64,000 bases of DNA from JAPLST01 sp964397565 (GCA_964397565.1 CAYNJC010000005.1:101563-165562), one strand, 5' to 3'. Counted from the stretch's first letter, positions 17,960-26,936 are shown. Program-made: numbers and translations. The notes: generated from the sequence alone by a model not told the origin.

Positions 17960-20900
17960 ATGACGGGCATGAAACGGGTGCGAATATTGTTGCTGTGCGG
18001 GCTGGCCGCCCTGTGCGCACGCGCGTATGCGCAGCCAGGCATTGAAACGGTCTGGGATGGCATGGCGCACTATGCCGCCACCATCGTGGCCACGCAAGGC
18101 ATAACCGCCTGTCAGCGCTACACGCGCGCCGAGGGCGTCATGCGCCCGGCTTTGTTCATGCATCCCATGTTTGAGGAACCGGCGCACATGGAGTTTGCGG
18201 TGCAGTTGCCGCTGTGCGCGCCCGGTGAACGGCTCGTGCTGGCCGGGTATGCCGGCCTGTCGGACGGCATTAGCGACCGGCCCATTGACGGCGTCGGCCT
18301 GGGCATCGCCGTCAATGGCCGCCGCTTGCTGCGCCAAGCGGTGCGCACGTCATCATGGGTGCCCGTCTGCGTTGATCTGGCGCCGTGGGCCGGGCAGCGC
18401 ATCGCGCTGACGTTGTCCGCCGATGACGGCGGCGCGGGCAATCTTGTCGCCGATTGGGCCCTGTTCGGCGAGCCGCGCATTCTCCGCCTGCGCGACAATG
18501 AACTTGCCAACAACCTCACGCGGGTCCTGGCCGGGGGCTTGCTGCTGGACTTGACCGGCGGGTTGGCCGGCGCGACCGTCCACCTGACGCCGCTGGGTGT
18601 CGGCCGCACCGCAGCAGGCCCGCCACTGATCATGCCGCTCGCCATCACCAATGGCGCATGGTATAGTGATTTCGATTTCAGCAGCCTCAGTAATGCCGAC
18701 GCCGTGCTCGTCGCCGTCTCGAACGCCGGGCTGCGCGCCGCGCGGGTGACACCGTTGCCGCCGGCGTGCGAACTGATCGCGTTCGGCCCCGATCGCAGTG
18801 TCCTTTTCGCCGGCGAGCCCTATGCGCTGTGCGCCACTGTGAAAAACACCGGCAAGGGGCTCGCCCGCAACCTCCGCCTTGTCTGCAGCGCGCTCACGCA
18901 AACTGTGGCGCGCCTCAATCCCGGCCAACGAATAGTTGTCTCGTGGCCGATGCCGGCAAACAGCACTGCATGTCGTTTGCAATCGACATTAAATGTCGTC
19001 TGGCAGCCCGATCCCGCTGGTCCGCCGCGCACGATGACAACCAATTGCATGTACCAAGTCTGGCCGGCTTTGCCAAATTTCCCCAGCACCATTGCCACAA
19101 GCTCTGCGGCGCGCGCGCTTGGCGATGGTTGGCACTTGCTGCAAACGCCGCAACTGCGGGTACTCACCTGCGCCAACGGCGCTGGCCCACTCTGCTTCTA
19201 CGCGGCCGCCGGCACCAGCTATGTGCGCGTAGCCACGGCGCCGGCACTCGCAGAACTCTGCCTGGGCGACACGCCTGAAGCGCTGCCGCGTGGCACCGTC
19301 CACATTGGAGAAAAGACTGCCTTGCACTTCACCTTTCCCGTTGCCGGCGATGCGGGCCGCCTGCAGGTCACGCTCGCGCCCGACCGTGTGCCCGGCTCGC
19401 TGCGCGTGGTGCTGCGCCTTGATGCCCGCCGCCATCTCAGCCTGCGCGCCTTGCGCGGCCCGGCCGTCATGGTGGGGGACGGCACGACCGGCGCGCGCAA
19501 AAACGCCGCGCTGTTCCCCGGCCTCGAATATCTCGACCGCGATGAACCGTCGTCCTCCACGCGCAACTTTACGCCCGAACTGGCCCTGCGGCTGGTGCCG
19601 GATCCGTATGAAGTGACCGTGCCGCTCATGGCGGTGGAAACGCCCGACGCGCTGGTGGCCTTGCTGTGGGACCAGCGCCAGCAATGGGCGCCCGGTCGTC
19701 ACACCCTTTCCGCCCTCTTCGCCAGTCCAAATTTCCTTGATGCGCGGGCCAATCATCGCCTGCAACTCTTTGTGCCGGCCGACACGAATCTGGTCCCGAA
19801 AAACGCCACCATGGCCACGCAGCCCTTCGCGCTCAAGGCCGGGCAGTGTAGCGCATTTGCACAGACCCTGCTGCTGAAGCAGCACGCGCAGGTGCTCGAC
19901 GCGCTCGATGCGTGGGTCGCGCTCGTGCCCGGCGAATTTCCGCCACCGGAGAAATGGCCGCGCACGTTGCCCGAGGAAATCGCGCTGTCGCGCTATGCCT
20001 TCTTGTATACGCTGTGGGATGATGCACAACAGCAGTCGTATCAGATGACGGGCAATCCCAGCGCCAATCTGCCGGACGTCGCCGCGCTTTTGAACATTGA
20101 CAGCCTGCTGACGGGCGACACCAACGCGCGTGCCCGCGCCGAGCTCATCTTCGCCCGCACCGTCGCCGCGGCGGACCCCGGCGCCTTGGCGCACGGCGGC
20201 GGTCATATCCTGCGCATGAGCATTCCCTTCATGTATGGCCATCTTGACGACGCCTGGCCGGCCTATCGCGAGATGGCTACGCGCGTGATGGACACGATCG
20301 GCCCGGATGGCGGCTGGGCCTACTATCCCGCGCCACACTGCAAGATGCTGGGCGAGCCCGGCACGAAGACACTCGGCGTTTCCGGCTGGTGGTGCCTCGT
20401 GCTTTGGCATTGGGCGCACATGACCGGCGACCCGCGTGCCATCCGCGTCGGTCGCGATGCCCTCGCGCAGCTCGACACCTATCGCGTGCCGACCGGCGCC
20501 TCCGGCTGGGAAGTGCCGGTCGCCTCGCCCGATATTCTCGCCGCCATTTTTGCCATGCGCGCGTTTGTGTATGCCTACGAGGTTACCGGCGAGCGGCAAT
20601 ATCTCGCGCGCGCGATCCACTGGGCGCGCGCCGGCCTGCCGTTCATTTACCTGTGGGACGATTCGGCCAAGCCCGGCATGCGCTATGCCGCGCTGGCCTG
20701 CTTCGGCACCACGTTCTTCACGCACTCGTGGCTGGGCGTGGCCGTGCAATGGGAAGGCTTGGTCTATGCCGATGCCATTCTCGCATTGGCCCGCCACGAC
20801 CAGTCGCACCCCTGGCGCCGCATTGCCGAAGGCATTCTCGCCAGTGCGCTGTATCAGCAAGTCAGCGATGATGATCCCGCACACAAAGGCGCCTATCCGG

Positions 20901-21361
20901 ACAGTTGGGGCGCGCGGTTCAGCCAGCGCATGCCGGCCTTTCTCTCGCCGGAAGGCATCATGGGCGTGCTCTATCAGTTGCAGAACGTTCCGCTGCACCC
21001 GAACACGGCGATTGTGCACGTCAACGGTGCGCCGGTACACATCACAACCGGCGGCGCCATCACGCGCGCGGCGGCCAGCAACGAGGTGGTCGCCTTTGAA
21101 GTGACCTGGTTGCGCGGTGGCACCACGTGTGCGGCCGTACCCTTCATTGCGCGGCCGGCGGCGGTGCTGATTGATGGCGCGCCGGCGCGCATGGGCACCG
21201 ACCTCGACGCGCCTGGTGTCCAAGCCCGCTATGATGACCAAACCCACACCTTGTTTCTGCGCCTCACCCACTGCGGCCAGCCCGTGCGCGTCACGGTGCA
21301 CGGCGTCCAGCGCATCTCCCAACCCAATCCGACGGATCCGCCCGATCCGTCCAATCCGTAA
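17960..21361 (+). CDS. Large secreted protein with alpha/alpha-toroid-like C-terminal half
   Basis: 1133 residues. A clear signal peptide (RILLLCGLAALCARAYA) ends near residue 21. The N-terminal half is beta-rich and resembles carbohydrate-binding or NPCBM-like modules, without a family I can name. Residues about 690-1020 alternate helices with aromatic motifs (DGGWAYYPAPHC, SGWWCLVLWHWAHMTGD, FTHSWLGVAVQWEGLVYAD), as in (alpha/alpha)6 toroid glycan-active enzymes. No catalytic pair can be assigned. The last eleven residues (NPTDPPDPSNP) come from a nonamer repeat that also supplies the stop. The GH78-type gene follows after 13 nt, so a role in glycan breakdown outside the cytoplasm is plausible. 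Confidence 0.6.
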   Translation: MTGMKRVRILLLCGLAALCARAYAQPGIETVWDGMAHYAATIVATQGITACQRYTRAEGVMRPALFMHPMFEEPAHMEFAVQLPLCAPGERLVLAGYAGLSDGISDRPIDGVGLGIAVNGRRLLRQAVRTSSWVPVCVDLAPWAGQRIALTLSADDGGAGNLVADWALFGEPRILRLRDNELANNLTRVLAGGLLLDLTGGLAGATVHLTPLGVGRTAAGPPLIMPLAITNGAWYSDFDFSSLSNADAVLVAVSNAGLRAARVTPLPPACELIAFGPDRSVLFAGEPYALCATVKNTGKGLARNLRLVCSALTQTVARLNPGQRIVVSWPMPANSTACRLQSTLNVVWQPDPAGPPRTMTTNCMYQVWPALPNFPSTIATSSAARALGDGWHLLQTPQLRVLTCANGAGPLCFYAAAGTSYVRVATAPALAELCLGDTPEALPRGTVHIGEKTALHFTFPVAGDAGRLQVTLAPDRVPGSLRVVLRLDARRHLSLRALRGPAVMVGDGTTGARKNAALFPGLEYLDRDEPSSSTRNFTPELALRLVPDPYEVTVPLMAVETPDALVALLWDQRQQWAPGRHTLSALFASPNFLDARANHRLQLFVPADTNLVPKNATMATQPFALKAGQCSAFAQTLLLKQHAQVLDALDAWVALVPGEFPPPEKWPRTLPEEIALSRYAFLYTLWDDAQQQSYQMTGNPSANLPDVAALLNIDSLLTGDTNARARAELIFARTVAAADPGALAHGGGHILRMSIPFMYGHLDDAWPAYREMATRVMDTIGPDGGWAYYPAPHCKMLGEPGTKTLGVSGWWCLVLWHWAHMTGDPRAIRVGRDALAQLDTYRVPTGASGWEVPVASPDILAAIFAMRAFVYAYEVTGERQYLARAIHWARAGLPFIYLWDDSAKPGMRYAALACFGTTFFTHSWLGVAVQWEGLVYADAILALARHDQSHPWRRIAEGILASALYQQVSDDDPAHKGAYPDSWGARFSQRMPAFLSPEGIMGVLYQLQNVPLHPNTAIVHVNGAPVHITTGGAITRAAASNEVVAFEVTWLRGGTTCAAVPFIARPAAVLIDGAPARMGTDLDAPGVQARYDDQTHTLFLRLTHCGQPVRVTVHGVQRISQPNPTDPPDPSNP
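21326..21361. repeat. Nonamer repeat encoding the C-terminus of the secreted protein
   Basis: AATCCGACG, GATCCGCCC, GATCCGTCC and AATCCGTAA are four contiguous 9-bp units. The fourth contains the TAA stop, so the repeat both lengthens and ends the protein. Related words appear downstream at about 24230-24250. Confidence 0.75.
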
Positions 21362-21374
21362 CTGGTAACTTCTT

Positions 21375-24221
21375 ATGCCCCTCTCTGCCTTCTGGATCTG
21401 GCATCCGCAACCCGACTATTGCGCGTATCATCGCACGATCGTCGCGCGGCGTAGCTTTCGCCTGCCGCGCACGCCGCTGGTCACCGCCAGCATGGCCGTC
21501 ACCGCCGACAGTTGGTACCGTCTGCGGGTCAACGGCACATGGGTCAATGACGGTCCCGCGCGCTCGTGGCCCGCGCATTATTCCTATGACGTGCTGGACC
21601 TGCGCGCCTATCTTGCGCCGGGCGTCAACACGCTTGAAATCACCGCCTGCTATTTTGGTTGCGGCTCGTATCATCAAGACTGCCGGCAAGCCGGTCTGCT
21701 CGCCCAACTTGATCTAACCTTCGCCGGCGGCCGCACGCTGCGCGTTGTTTCCGACGGCGCATGGCAGACCGCCGCCGCCCGGGCGTGGGTGCCTGACACG
21801 CCCAAGATTGCGCAACAAATGGAGCCGCAGGAATACTACGACGCGCGGCATGACGCGCTGCGCTTTGCAAACGCGGCCGTGCTGTTCCCCGCCCGCCGCG
21901 GCCCGTGGAAAGACCTTACCCCGCGTGATTCAGCCCTGCTCACCCGCGTACCCGTCTCTTTCGCGCGCTTTCTCCACGCCAAGCTCGTCCGCAAAGACTG
22001 GTGCGCATGGACCTTTCCCGTCGCGCGACTTTTGTACCCCGGTGTGGTGGAGATGAACGCCAGCGTCTCGCTGCCTGCCTGCGTCGTCACCATCGTCCAC
22101 AGCACGCGCGCGCGCACCGTGCCCATCGAATCGTACTTGCCCTCCATTTCTGCCAACGGCGCACTCGCCATGAACCGCGCCGTGCGCCTCCGCAAAGGTC
22201 CCAATGTTCTCGTCGCTTGCATGTGCCACAATGGTCCGGGCAAAGATCAAGGCCTGCGGTTTGCTGAACCTGACGGCCTGTCGTTTGAAAACCCGCTCGA
22301 CCCGCGCCATGACAATCCGTGGGCCTTCGTGCCGTTTGAGGAATTTCTACATCAAGGGCATGACCTGACCTACAACACCTGGTTCCCCACACCGGAATGG
22401 TCGGCGCTGCTCGCCAACATTGACGCGACGTATCAGCGCGTATGCACAACCGTGCGCGATGCCGCTTCGTTCAAACGCGAGCTCGGCGCGCGGGCGCGCC
22501 TCGTGCCGCGCGACGAAATGTGCCTGCACGACCCGGCCTGGCAGTTCGAAGGCCGCCGTGTCTGCGGCGACGCAGCCGCCTGCGTTGAGCAGCCCGCCGC
22601 GCTGATGCACGACAACGCCGCCGTAACCACGATCCGCCCTGACGCACGCGGTGACGTCGAATTGCTCTACGACTTGGGCGCGCAAAACATCGGCTACTAC
22701 GCGTTCGAGCTCGGCGCCGCCGCCGGCGCCATCATCGACATCACCGGTGTGGAGTACATCGCGCCCAACGGCCGCGTCCAGCACACGATTGGCTGCAAGA
22801 ATCTCCTGCGCCATGTCTGCAAAGAGGGCATCAATCGGTTTCTGTCCGTCAAGCGCCGCGCCGGCCGCTTTGTCTTTATCACCCTGCGCAACCAGACGGC
22901 GCCCGTGCGCATCCGCCTCGTGCACCTGGTCGAATCAACCTACCCGGTCAACACGATCGCCACATTCAACTGCAGCGATGACGCCCTTGTGCGCGTCTGG
23001 GACATTTCCTCCCGCACGCTCAAATTGTGCATGGAAGATTCTTTCACGGATTGCCCGCTGTATGAACAAACGCTCTGGGTCGGGGACGCGCGCAACGAAG
23101 CGCTCTATGCTGCAACCGTGTTTGGCGCCCACGATTTGATTCGCCGCTGCCTCTTGCTCGCCGGCCAATCGCTGGAATACTACCCGCTGGTCAGCGCGCA
23201 AGTGCCCTCCGCGTGGGACATGCTGCTGCCCGCCTGGAGCTTTCTCTGGGGCATTGGCATCTGGGATTATTATTTCGCCACCGGCGACCGCGCCTTTCTC
23301 AAGCAGATCTGGCCCGCCGTCATGCAAAACCTGCGCAATGCGGCCGGCATGCGTGATGCCCGCGGCCTCTTCAGCGGGCCGTTCTGGAATATGTTCGATT
23401 GGGCCGCGGTGGATGATCGCCATTGCACGGTGTTGCATAACAGTTTGCTGCTCGTCGGTGCCGTGCGCGCGGCGCGCTGGTGCGCGGATGTCGTGCGCGA
23501 TGCCCGCGCCGCCGCCTGGCTCGACACCCTCGCTCATGAACTCACCACCGCCCTCAACGCCCTCTGGAACCCGGCCACGAACACCTATCCCGACAGCGTC
23601 CATGACAATACTATGCTGAGCGACAAGACCTGCCAGCACACCAGCTTCCTCGCCCTGCTCTATGACGTGATCCCGCCAGAACACGCGGCCGCCGCGCTGG
23701 CCAACTGCCTTGCACCGCCTGCAACCATGACGCGTGTCGGCTCGCCCTTCGCCATTCAATATTTGTACGAAGCACTTGAGAAAGTTGACCGCGATGATGT
23801 CATTCTGGACTCGCTCGCGGACAACTTCCTGCCCATGCTCCAAGCTGGCGCCACTACTGTCTGGGAGCAGTTTCCCACCGGCGTGCTCGGCACGGCTGAC
23901 TTCCCGACCCGCAGCCATTGTCATGCCTGGTCCGCGGCACCCTTGTATTTCCTAAATCGGATTGTGCTCGGCATCCGCCCGATCACGCCTGGCGGCGCAG
24001 CCTATCAGATCAGTCCGCATGTTGCGCGCATGACCTGGGCGGAGGGCGGCAGTGCCGGCGCGCGCGGCCCCGTGTATGTCCGCTGGGAAAAGTCCGACGG
24101 CGTGCTGCGCATCACCGCGTCCGCGCCTAAGGGCGTGCGCCTCGCCTACCAACCCAACCCGACCCACCACGGCCTGCAGGTCGCCTTCGCGCAAGTCCCG
24201 CCCGACCATTTCTTCCGCTGA
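21375..24221 (+). CDS. GH78-type alpha-L-rhamnosidase-like glycoside hydrolase
   Basis: 948 residues without a signal peptide, so it is probably cytoplasmic. The N-terminal beta modules (ADSWYRLRVNGTWVNDGPARSWP) match the beta-sandwich found ahead of the GH78 barrel. The catalytic (alpha/alpha)6 region carries DCPLYEQTLWVGD at about 559-571, the counterpart of the GH78 DCPxRERxGWxGD motif with its acid and substrate ligands, and a second Glu in TTVWEQFP (E831). SHCHAWSAAP follows, as expected. The N-terminal catalytic motif is altered (YEQTLW rather than RERLGW), so specificity may differ from rhamnose. It is the last gene of the operon, 13 nt after the secreted protein; a convergent gene ends 34 bp further on. 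Confidence 0.82.
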   Translation: MPLSAFWIWHPQPDYCAYHRTIVARRSFRLPRTPLVTASMAVTADSWYRLRVNGTWVNDGPARSWPAHYSYDVLDLRAYLAPGVNTLEITACYFGCGSYHQDCRQAGLLAQLDLTFAGGRTLRVVSDGAWQTAAARAWVPDTPKIAQQMEPQEYYDARHDALRFANAAVLFPARRGPWKDLTPRDSALLTRVPVSFARFLHAKLVRKDWCAWTFPVARLLYPGVVEMNASVSLPACVVTIVHSTRARTVPIESYLPSISANGALAMNRAVRLRKGPNVLVACMCHNGPGKDQGLRFAEPDGLSFENPLDPRHDNPWAFVPFEEFLHQGHDLTYNTWFPTPEWSALLANIDATYQRVCTTVRDAASFKRELGARARLVPRDEMCLHDPAWQFEGRRVCGDAAACVEQPAALMHDNAAVTTIRPDARGDVELLYDLGAQNIGYYAFELGAAAGAIIDITGVEYIAPNGRVQHTIGCKNLLRHVCKEGINRFLSVKRRAGRFVFITLRNQTAPVRIRLVHLVESTYPVNTIATFNCSDDALVRVWDISSRTLKLCMEDSFTDCPLYEQTLWVGDARNEALYAATVFGAHDLIRRCLLLAGQSLEYYPLVSAQVPSAWDMLLPAWSFLWGIGIWDYYFATGDRAFLKQIWPAVMQNLRNAAGMRDARGLFSGPFWNMFDWAAVDDRHCTVLHNSLLLVGAVRAARWCADVVRDARAAAWLDTLAHELTTALNALWNPATNTYPDSVHDNTMLSDKTCQHTSFLALLYDVIPPEHAAAALANCLAPPATMTRVGSPFAIQYLYEALEKVDRDDVILDSLADNFLPMLQAGATTVWEQFPTGVLGTADFPTRSHCHAWSAAPLYFLNRIVLGIRPITPGGAAYQISPHVARMTWAEGGSAGARGPVYVRWEKSDGVLRITASAPKGVRLAYQPNPTHHGLQVAFAQVPPDHFFR

Positions 24222-24255
24222 AAATCATCTGTCTGATCCGTCCGATCTGCGTCCA

Positions 24256-26187
24256 TCAGAACTTCCCATACCCGGGGTCCAACAAGCCCGACATCGGCCA
24301 GGTCGGCTTGCGCCGCTCGACACTGTAATCCGCGCCAATGTCGACGTAGGCCATGCCCAGTTCGCCATACCGCTGGCCATTCAGGGTCACATCCAGCCCA
24401 ATCATATGGCGCGTCGGCGCCGCATCCCGCGCCGGCTCAACCCGAAACGCAACCTGGCCGTCACCCTGCGCCGGCAGCGTCACGGTCGCCGCGGCCGGCG
24501 TCGCCCGCCAGCCGGCCGGCAGCGTCAGCACCAGCCGCGCGGTCCCTTGCACCGCCAGATGATTGTGCACCCGCGCCGTCAGCGTCACCGCCAGTTGATT
24601 GCTGACCACATTCCGGAATGAATCCAGCCGCGCCCAGTGCACGTCATAGCCCAGGTTCGGCTCGGCCTGTCCGATCAGCGCCGTCAGCGCGGCGTTGCGG
24701 GTGCGCACCCACGCGCGCAGCGGCGGCACATACGCCGCCTTCCACGGATGAATGCCCCAGTGGCCCGTGGCAATGTAGTCCGGCTTGGTTTTCTCGAGCA
24801 CCGCGGCGCAGCGCATCGCGCCCGCGCTGTCCGAGATCGGATTGTAGTTGCAGCAATCAATACTGCGCACATGACGGTAATCATCAATCGCGTCGCCGGT
24901 GAACAAAATGCGCTGCCCATCCACTTCGGCCAGCACGGCTTGATGCCAGTAGGTGTGCCCGGGGAAATCATAGAAAGTGAAGCGCAGGCCGTCGAGGGCG
25001 AAGCCCTCGCCATCCTTGAAGCTGCGCGCCACGCGCATGCCCTGTGGAAACACACACGGCCGGTGTACACGCAAGGGCTCTTCCAAGATCTCGCGCAATT
25101 TTTCGTGCGTGTACAGCGCCGCCCCATAGTGCTGCAACACCGCCGGGGCCATCGCCAGATGATCCGCATGATAATGGGTGATCAGCACCACCGCCACGCG
25201 CTGCGTGCCCATCTGGTTCTTCAGCCATGTGCCGAGCAGTTGCCCGTCCGGCGCGCGATCCACGCTCGGATCAATCACCACGCCCAGCCCGTTGCTGCCG
25301 CGCAGCAGATAGGTGATCGCGCAGGTTTGCAATGCCTGCACCTGTGGCAGGGTCGCGCCCACCCCACCAAAATAGTTGGTGTTCGCCAGCGCCGCCATCA
25401 TCGTCGCCAGGTTCTGCTCCAACAGTTCGATGCCCGCGCCACAGTTGCCGAACGGCACGCCATGCGCCGGCAGCAACAAAGTCGGCTGCTCCGCGCGCAA
25501 GCGTGCCAGGCTCGCCTGCAGCTCCGGCACACGCTTCAACGCCGGCGGCCCTTGAATGAATTCCTCATAGGTTGATTGCAGCGCGTCCAGCTCCCAGACC
25601 TTGCCCGGCGTGCAGATCGCGTCGCCGCAGAAGACATACTTCTTCCCGCCGCGCTCCAGCACAAATGCCAGATGCGGAGCCGTGTGCCCCGGCGTCGCCA
25701 GCACGCGCAGGCGCACATTTTTCCAGACAAACACTTCGCCGTTGGTCAGCACGTGCTGCACGGGAATATTCCGCAAGGGCAGGAAATACTTGTCGCCATA
25801 ATCAAACGCGTTCAGCAATTCGCGGTCATACCACTGCGTGGCCGCGTCCTCAAACTGCGCCCGCGTGCCGTCCGGCACGGCGATTTTCGCGCCCGCCGCC
25901 GCCAGTGCCGCATCGCCCTGGCACAGGTCGCGATGGGCGTGCGTGTGCAGCACCCACGCCACTCGCTTGACCCCGATCTTCTTGAGCGCGTTGGTCACCG
26001 CGCCGCTGCCGGCCTCAATCAACAAGGCCTCGTTGCCCGAGCGAATGCAATAGACATTGCCCGCATCGCGGAACATGAAAATGTCCGGCGCGATCTCGCG
26101 CAATGCCGGTGGCGCGGATGTCTTATCTGCGCCCCATGCCGCCAGTGTGCCGACGGTCACTGCCGCCAGGCCAATTGTAGTGTTCAT
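24256..26187 (-). CDS. Exported protein with two metallo-beta-lactamase folds
   Basis: 643 residues, starting with MNTTIGLAAVTVGTLAAWGA, a signal peptide. AGAGAGG lies 5' of the ATG at 26187. The first MBL domain (about 30-260) has HTHAHRDLCQG, which deviates from HxHxDH, and GHTAPHLAFVL with FCGDAI. The second (about 270-490) has a complete HYHADH, PGHTYWHQ, FTGDAIDD and GHWGIH set. The last 120 residues are a beta-sandwich (LTLPAGWRATP). The second domain is likely a di-zinc hydrolase, while the first may be impaired. The reading frame continues upstream for 101 codons, but that part translates intergenic repeats and is rejected. An operator-like word sits in the leader. Confidence 0.75.
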   Translation of the reverse strand: MNTTIGLAAVTVGTLAAWGADKTSAPPALREIAPDIFMFRDAGNVYCIRSGNEALLIEAGSGAVTNALKKIGVKRVAWVLHTHAHRDLCQGDAALAAAGAKIAVPDGTRAQFEDAATQWYDRELLNAFDYGDKYFLPLRNIPVQHVLTNGEVFVWKNVRLRVLATPGHTAPHLAFVLERGGKKYVFCGDAICTPGKVWELDALQSTYEEFIQGPPALKRVPELQASLARLRAEQPTLLLPAHGVPFGNCGAGIELLEQNLATMMAALANTNYFGGVGATLPQVQALQTCAITYLLRGSNGLGVVIDPSVDRAPDGQLLGTWLKNQMGTQRVAVVLITHYHADHLAMAPAVLQHYGAALYTHEKLREILEEPLRVHRPCVFPQGMRVARSFKDGEGFALDGLRFTFYDFPGHTYWHQAVLAEVDGQRILFTGDAIDDYRHVRSIDCCNYNPISDSAGAMRCAAVLEKTKPDYIATGHWGIHPWKAAYVPPLRAWVRTRNAALTALIGQAEPNLGYDVHWARLDSFRNVVSNQLAVTLTARVHNHLAVQGTARLVLTLPAGWRATPAAATVTLPAQGDGQVAFRVEPARDAAPTRHMIGLDVTLNGQRYGELGMAYVDIGADYSVERRKPTWPMSGLLDPGYGKF

Positions 26188-26201
26188 CCACGCTAAACCT
26201 C

Positions 26202-26242
26202 TCTTGTATATTTGTGCCATGATTCTCATAGCGCATAGTATA
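26202..26242 (-). promoter_or_regulatory. Promoter of the double-MBL gene with downstream operator-like site
   Basis: On the minus strand a TATACT -10 (26242-26237) is followed, about 18 nt later, by TGGCACAAATATACAAGA (26219-26202). This word matches TGGCAYAAWNRTACAA, but here it lies downstream of the expected transcription start, a repressing position. The ribosome-binding AGAGAGG overlaps its end. Confidence 0.5.
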
Positions 26243-26335
26243 GCAAAAAAGCGCCGCGCCGGCAAGGATGCGAGACGCCCACAGGCGGGATTGTGGCTGC
26301 ATATAATTAAATGAAAACTCGCTGGCAACTGCTGC

Positions 26336-26448
26336 AATCCCCCTTTCGTAAAGGGGGCAGGGGGATTTTGCTGCTGTTGCTTTCTTCCTGCTTTCTGCAA
26401 AATCCCTCCCCCCGCTATGCGGGGTACTCCCTTTAGGAAAGGGGGATT
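26336..26448. repeat. CCCCCTTT-type inverted repeat element
   Basis: The element begins AATCCCCCTTTCGTAAAGGGGG and ends CCTTTAGGAAAGGGGGATTAT in mirror image, with an inner CCCCGC-TAT-GCGGGG hairpin. Elements of this look are widespread in environmental bacterial genomes and encode spurious PPFxKG peptides when read through. A partial copy lies at 32751-32778. No gene is present between 26243 and 27012. Confidence 0.7.
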
Positions 26449-26698
26449 ATAGAAACCACCATGATCCCGCCAAGCGGCGGAGATGCCCATCCCAGGACTG
26501 CAGCGAATATTATCCGCAGATTACGCAGATGCCGCGGATTATCTCAAAGCAGACCAGCACTGCATCATAATTTGTTTTGCTGCAAAAGAAATTACCATGA
26601 TTTGCATGGTTTGTCATGCCCCGCTGCATCGGCGTAATCGGCGTAACCTGCGGATAATTCCGCCTCCGCGCCGCGCCGCATGGCACCGGCTCCATGCG

Positions 26699-26825
26699 CA
26701 GTGTTCAGTATTCGGTAATCAGTATTCGGTGGAAGAGCAGAAGCCGCAGCGTTCGCCGCACGGAAGCGGCTCCCACTCTCCTTCAGCACACTGAATACTG
26801 AATACTGAATACCGCATACCGAGTA
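26699..26825. repeat. Inverted heptamer arrays around a hairpin core
   Basis: Five 7-bp units (CAGTGTT, CAGTATT, CGGTAAT, CAGTATT, CGGTGGA) at 26699-26733 are mirrored by five units (CTGAATA three times, CCGCATA, CCGAGTA) at 26791-26825. The 57-bp core between them contains REP-like hairpin words such as GCCGCACGGAAGCGGC and CTCCCACTC. The same architecture occurs at 55631-55833. Confidence 0.75.
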
Positions 26826-26848
26826 AGATTGCGCCGCCGCATTCTATG

Positions 26849-26870
26849 ATTTCCTTTGCGAAAAGGAAAT
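26849..26870. repeat. Short AT-rich palindrome
   Basis: ATTTCCTTT and AAAGGAAAT pair around a 4-base centre, directly ahead of the promoter at 26874. Similar palindromes are at 2404-2426 and 26570-26592, the latter less perfect. Two of the three lie next to promoters carrying the TGGCA operator word. Confidence 0.5.
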
Positions 26871-26873
26871 TAA

Positions 26874-26936
26874 TGGCACAATCGTACAAATCGTGGCACA
26901 ATTGTTCTTGCAATCCAAGGGGCGATATGCTACACT
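26874..26936 (+). promoter_or_regulatory. AraC-type two-repeat operator and promoter of the PEP-CTERM array (copy B)
   Basis: TGGCACAATCGTACAAAT at 26874 and TGGCACAATTGTT at 26894 are direct repeats 20 bp apart. The ATATGCT -10 starts at 26925, 51 bp after the first repeat. All three spacings equal those at 3520-3582, and the repeats differ by only a few bases. No -35 box is present. The surrounding sequences are otherwise unrelated, which argues for conserved regulation rather than recent copying of the whole region. Confidence 0.75.

Noticed and set aside
18989..21322. 777-codon minus-strand frame opposite the secreted protein gene
   Set aside because: Shadow composition; the opposite strand has a signal peptide and structured motifs.
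26188..26490. N-terminal extension of the double-MBL protein
   Set aside because: It translates CCCCCTTT-type and other intergenic repeats; the signal peptide starts at 26187.
26699..26825. CRISPR array
   Set aside because: The units are only 7 bp, without unique spacers, and no cas gene is present.
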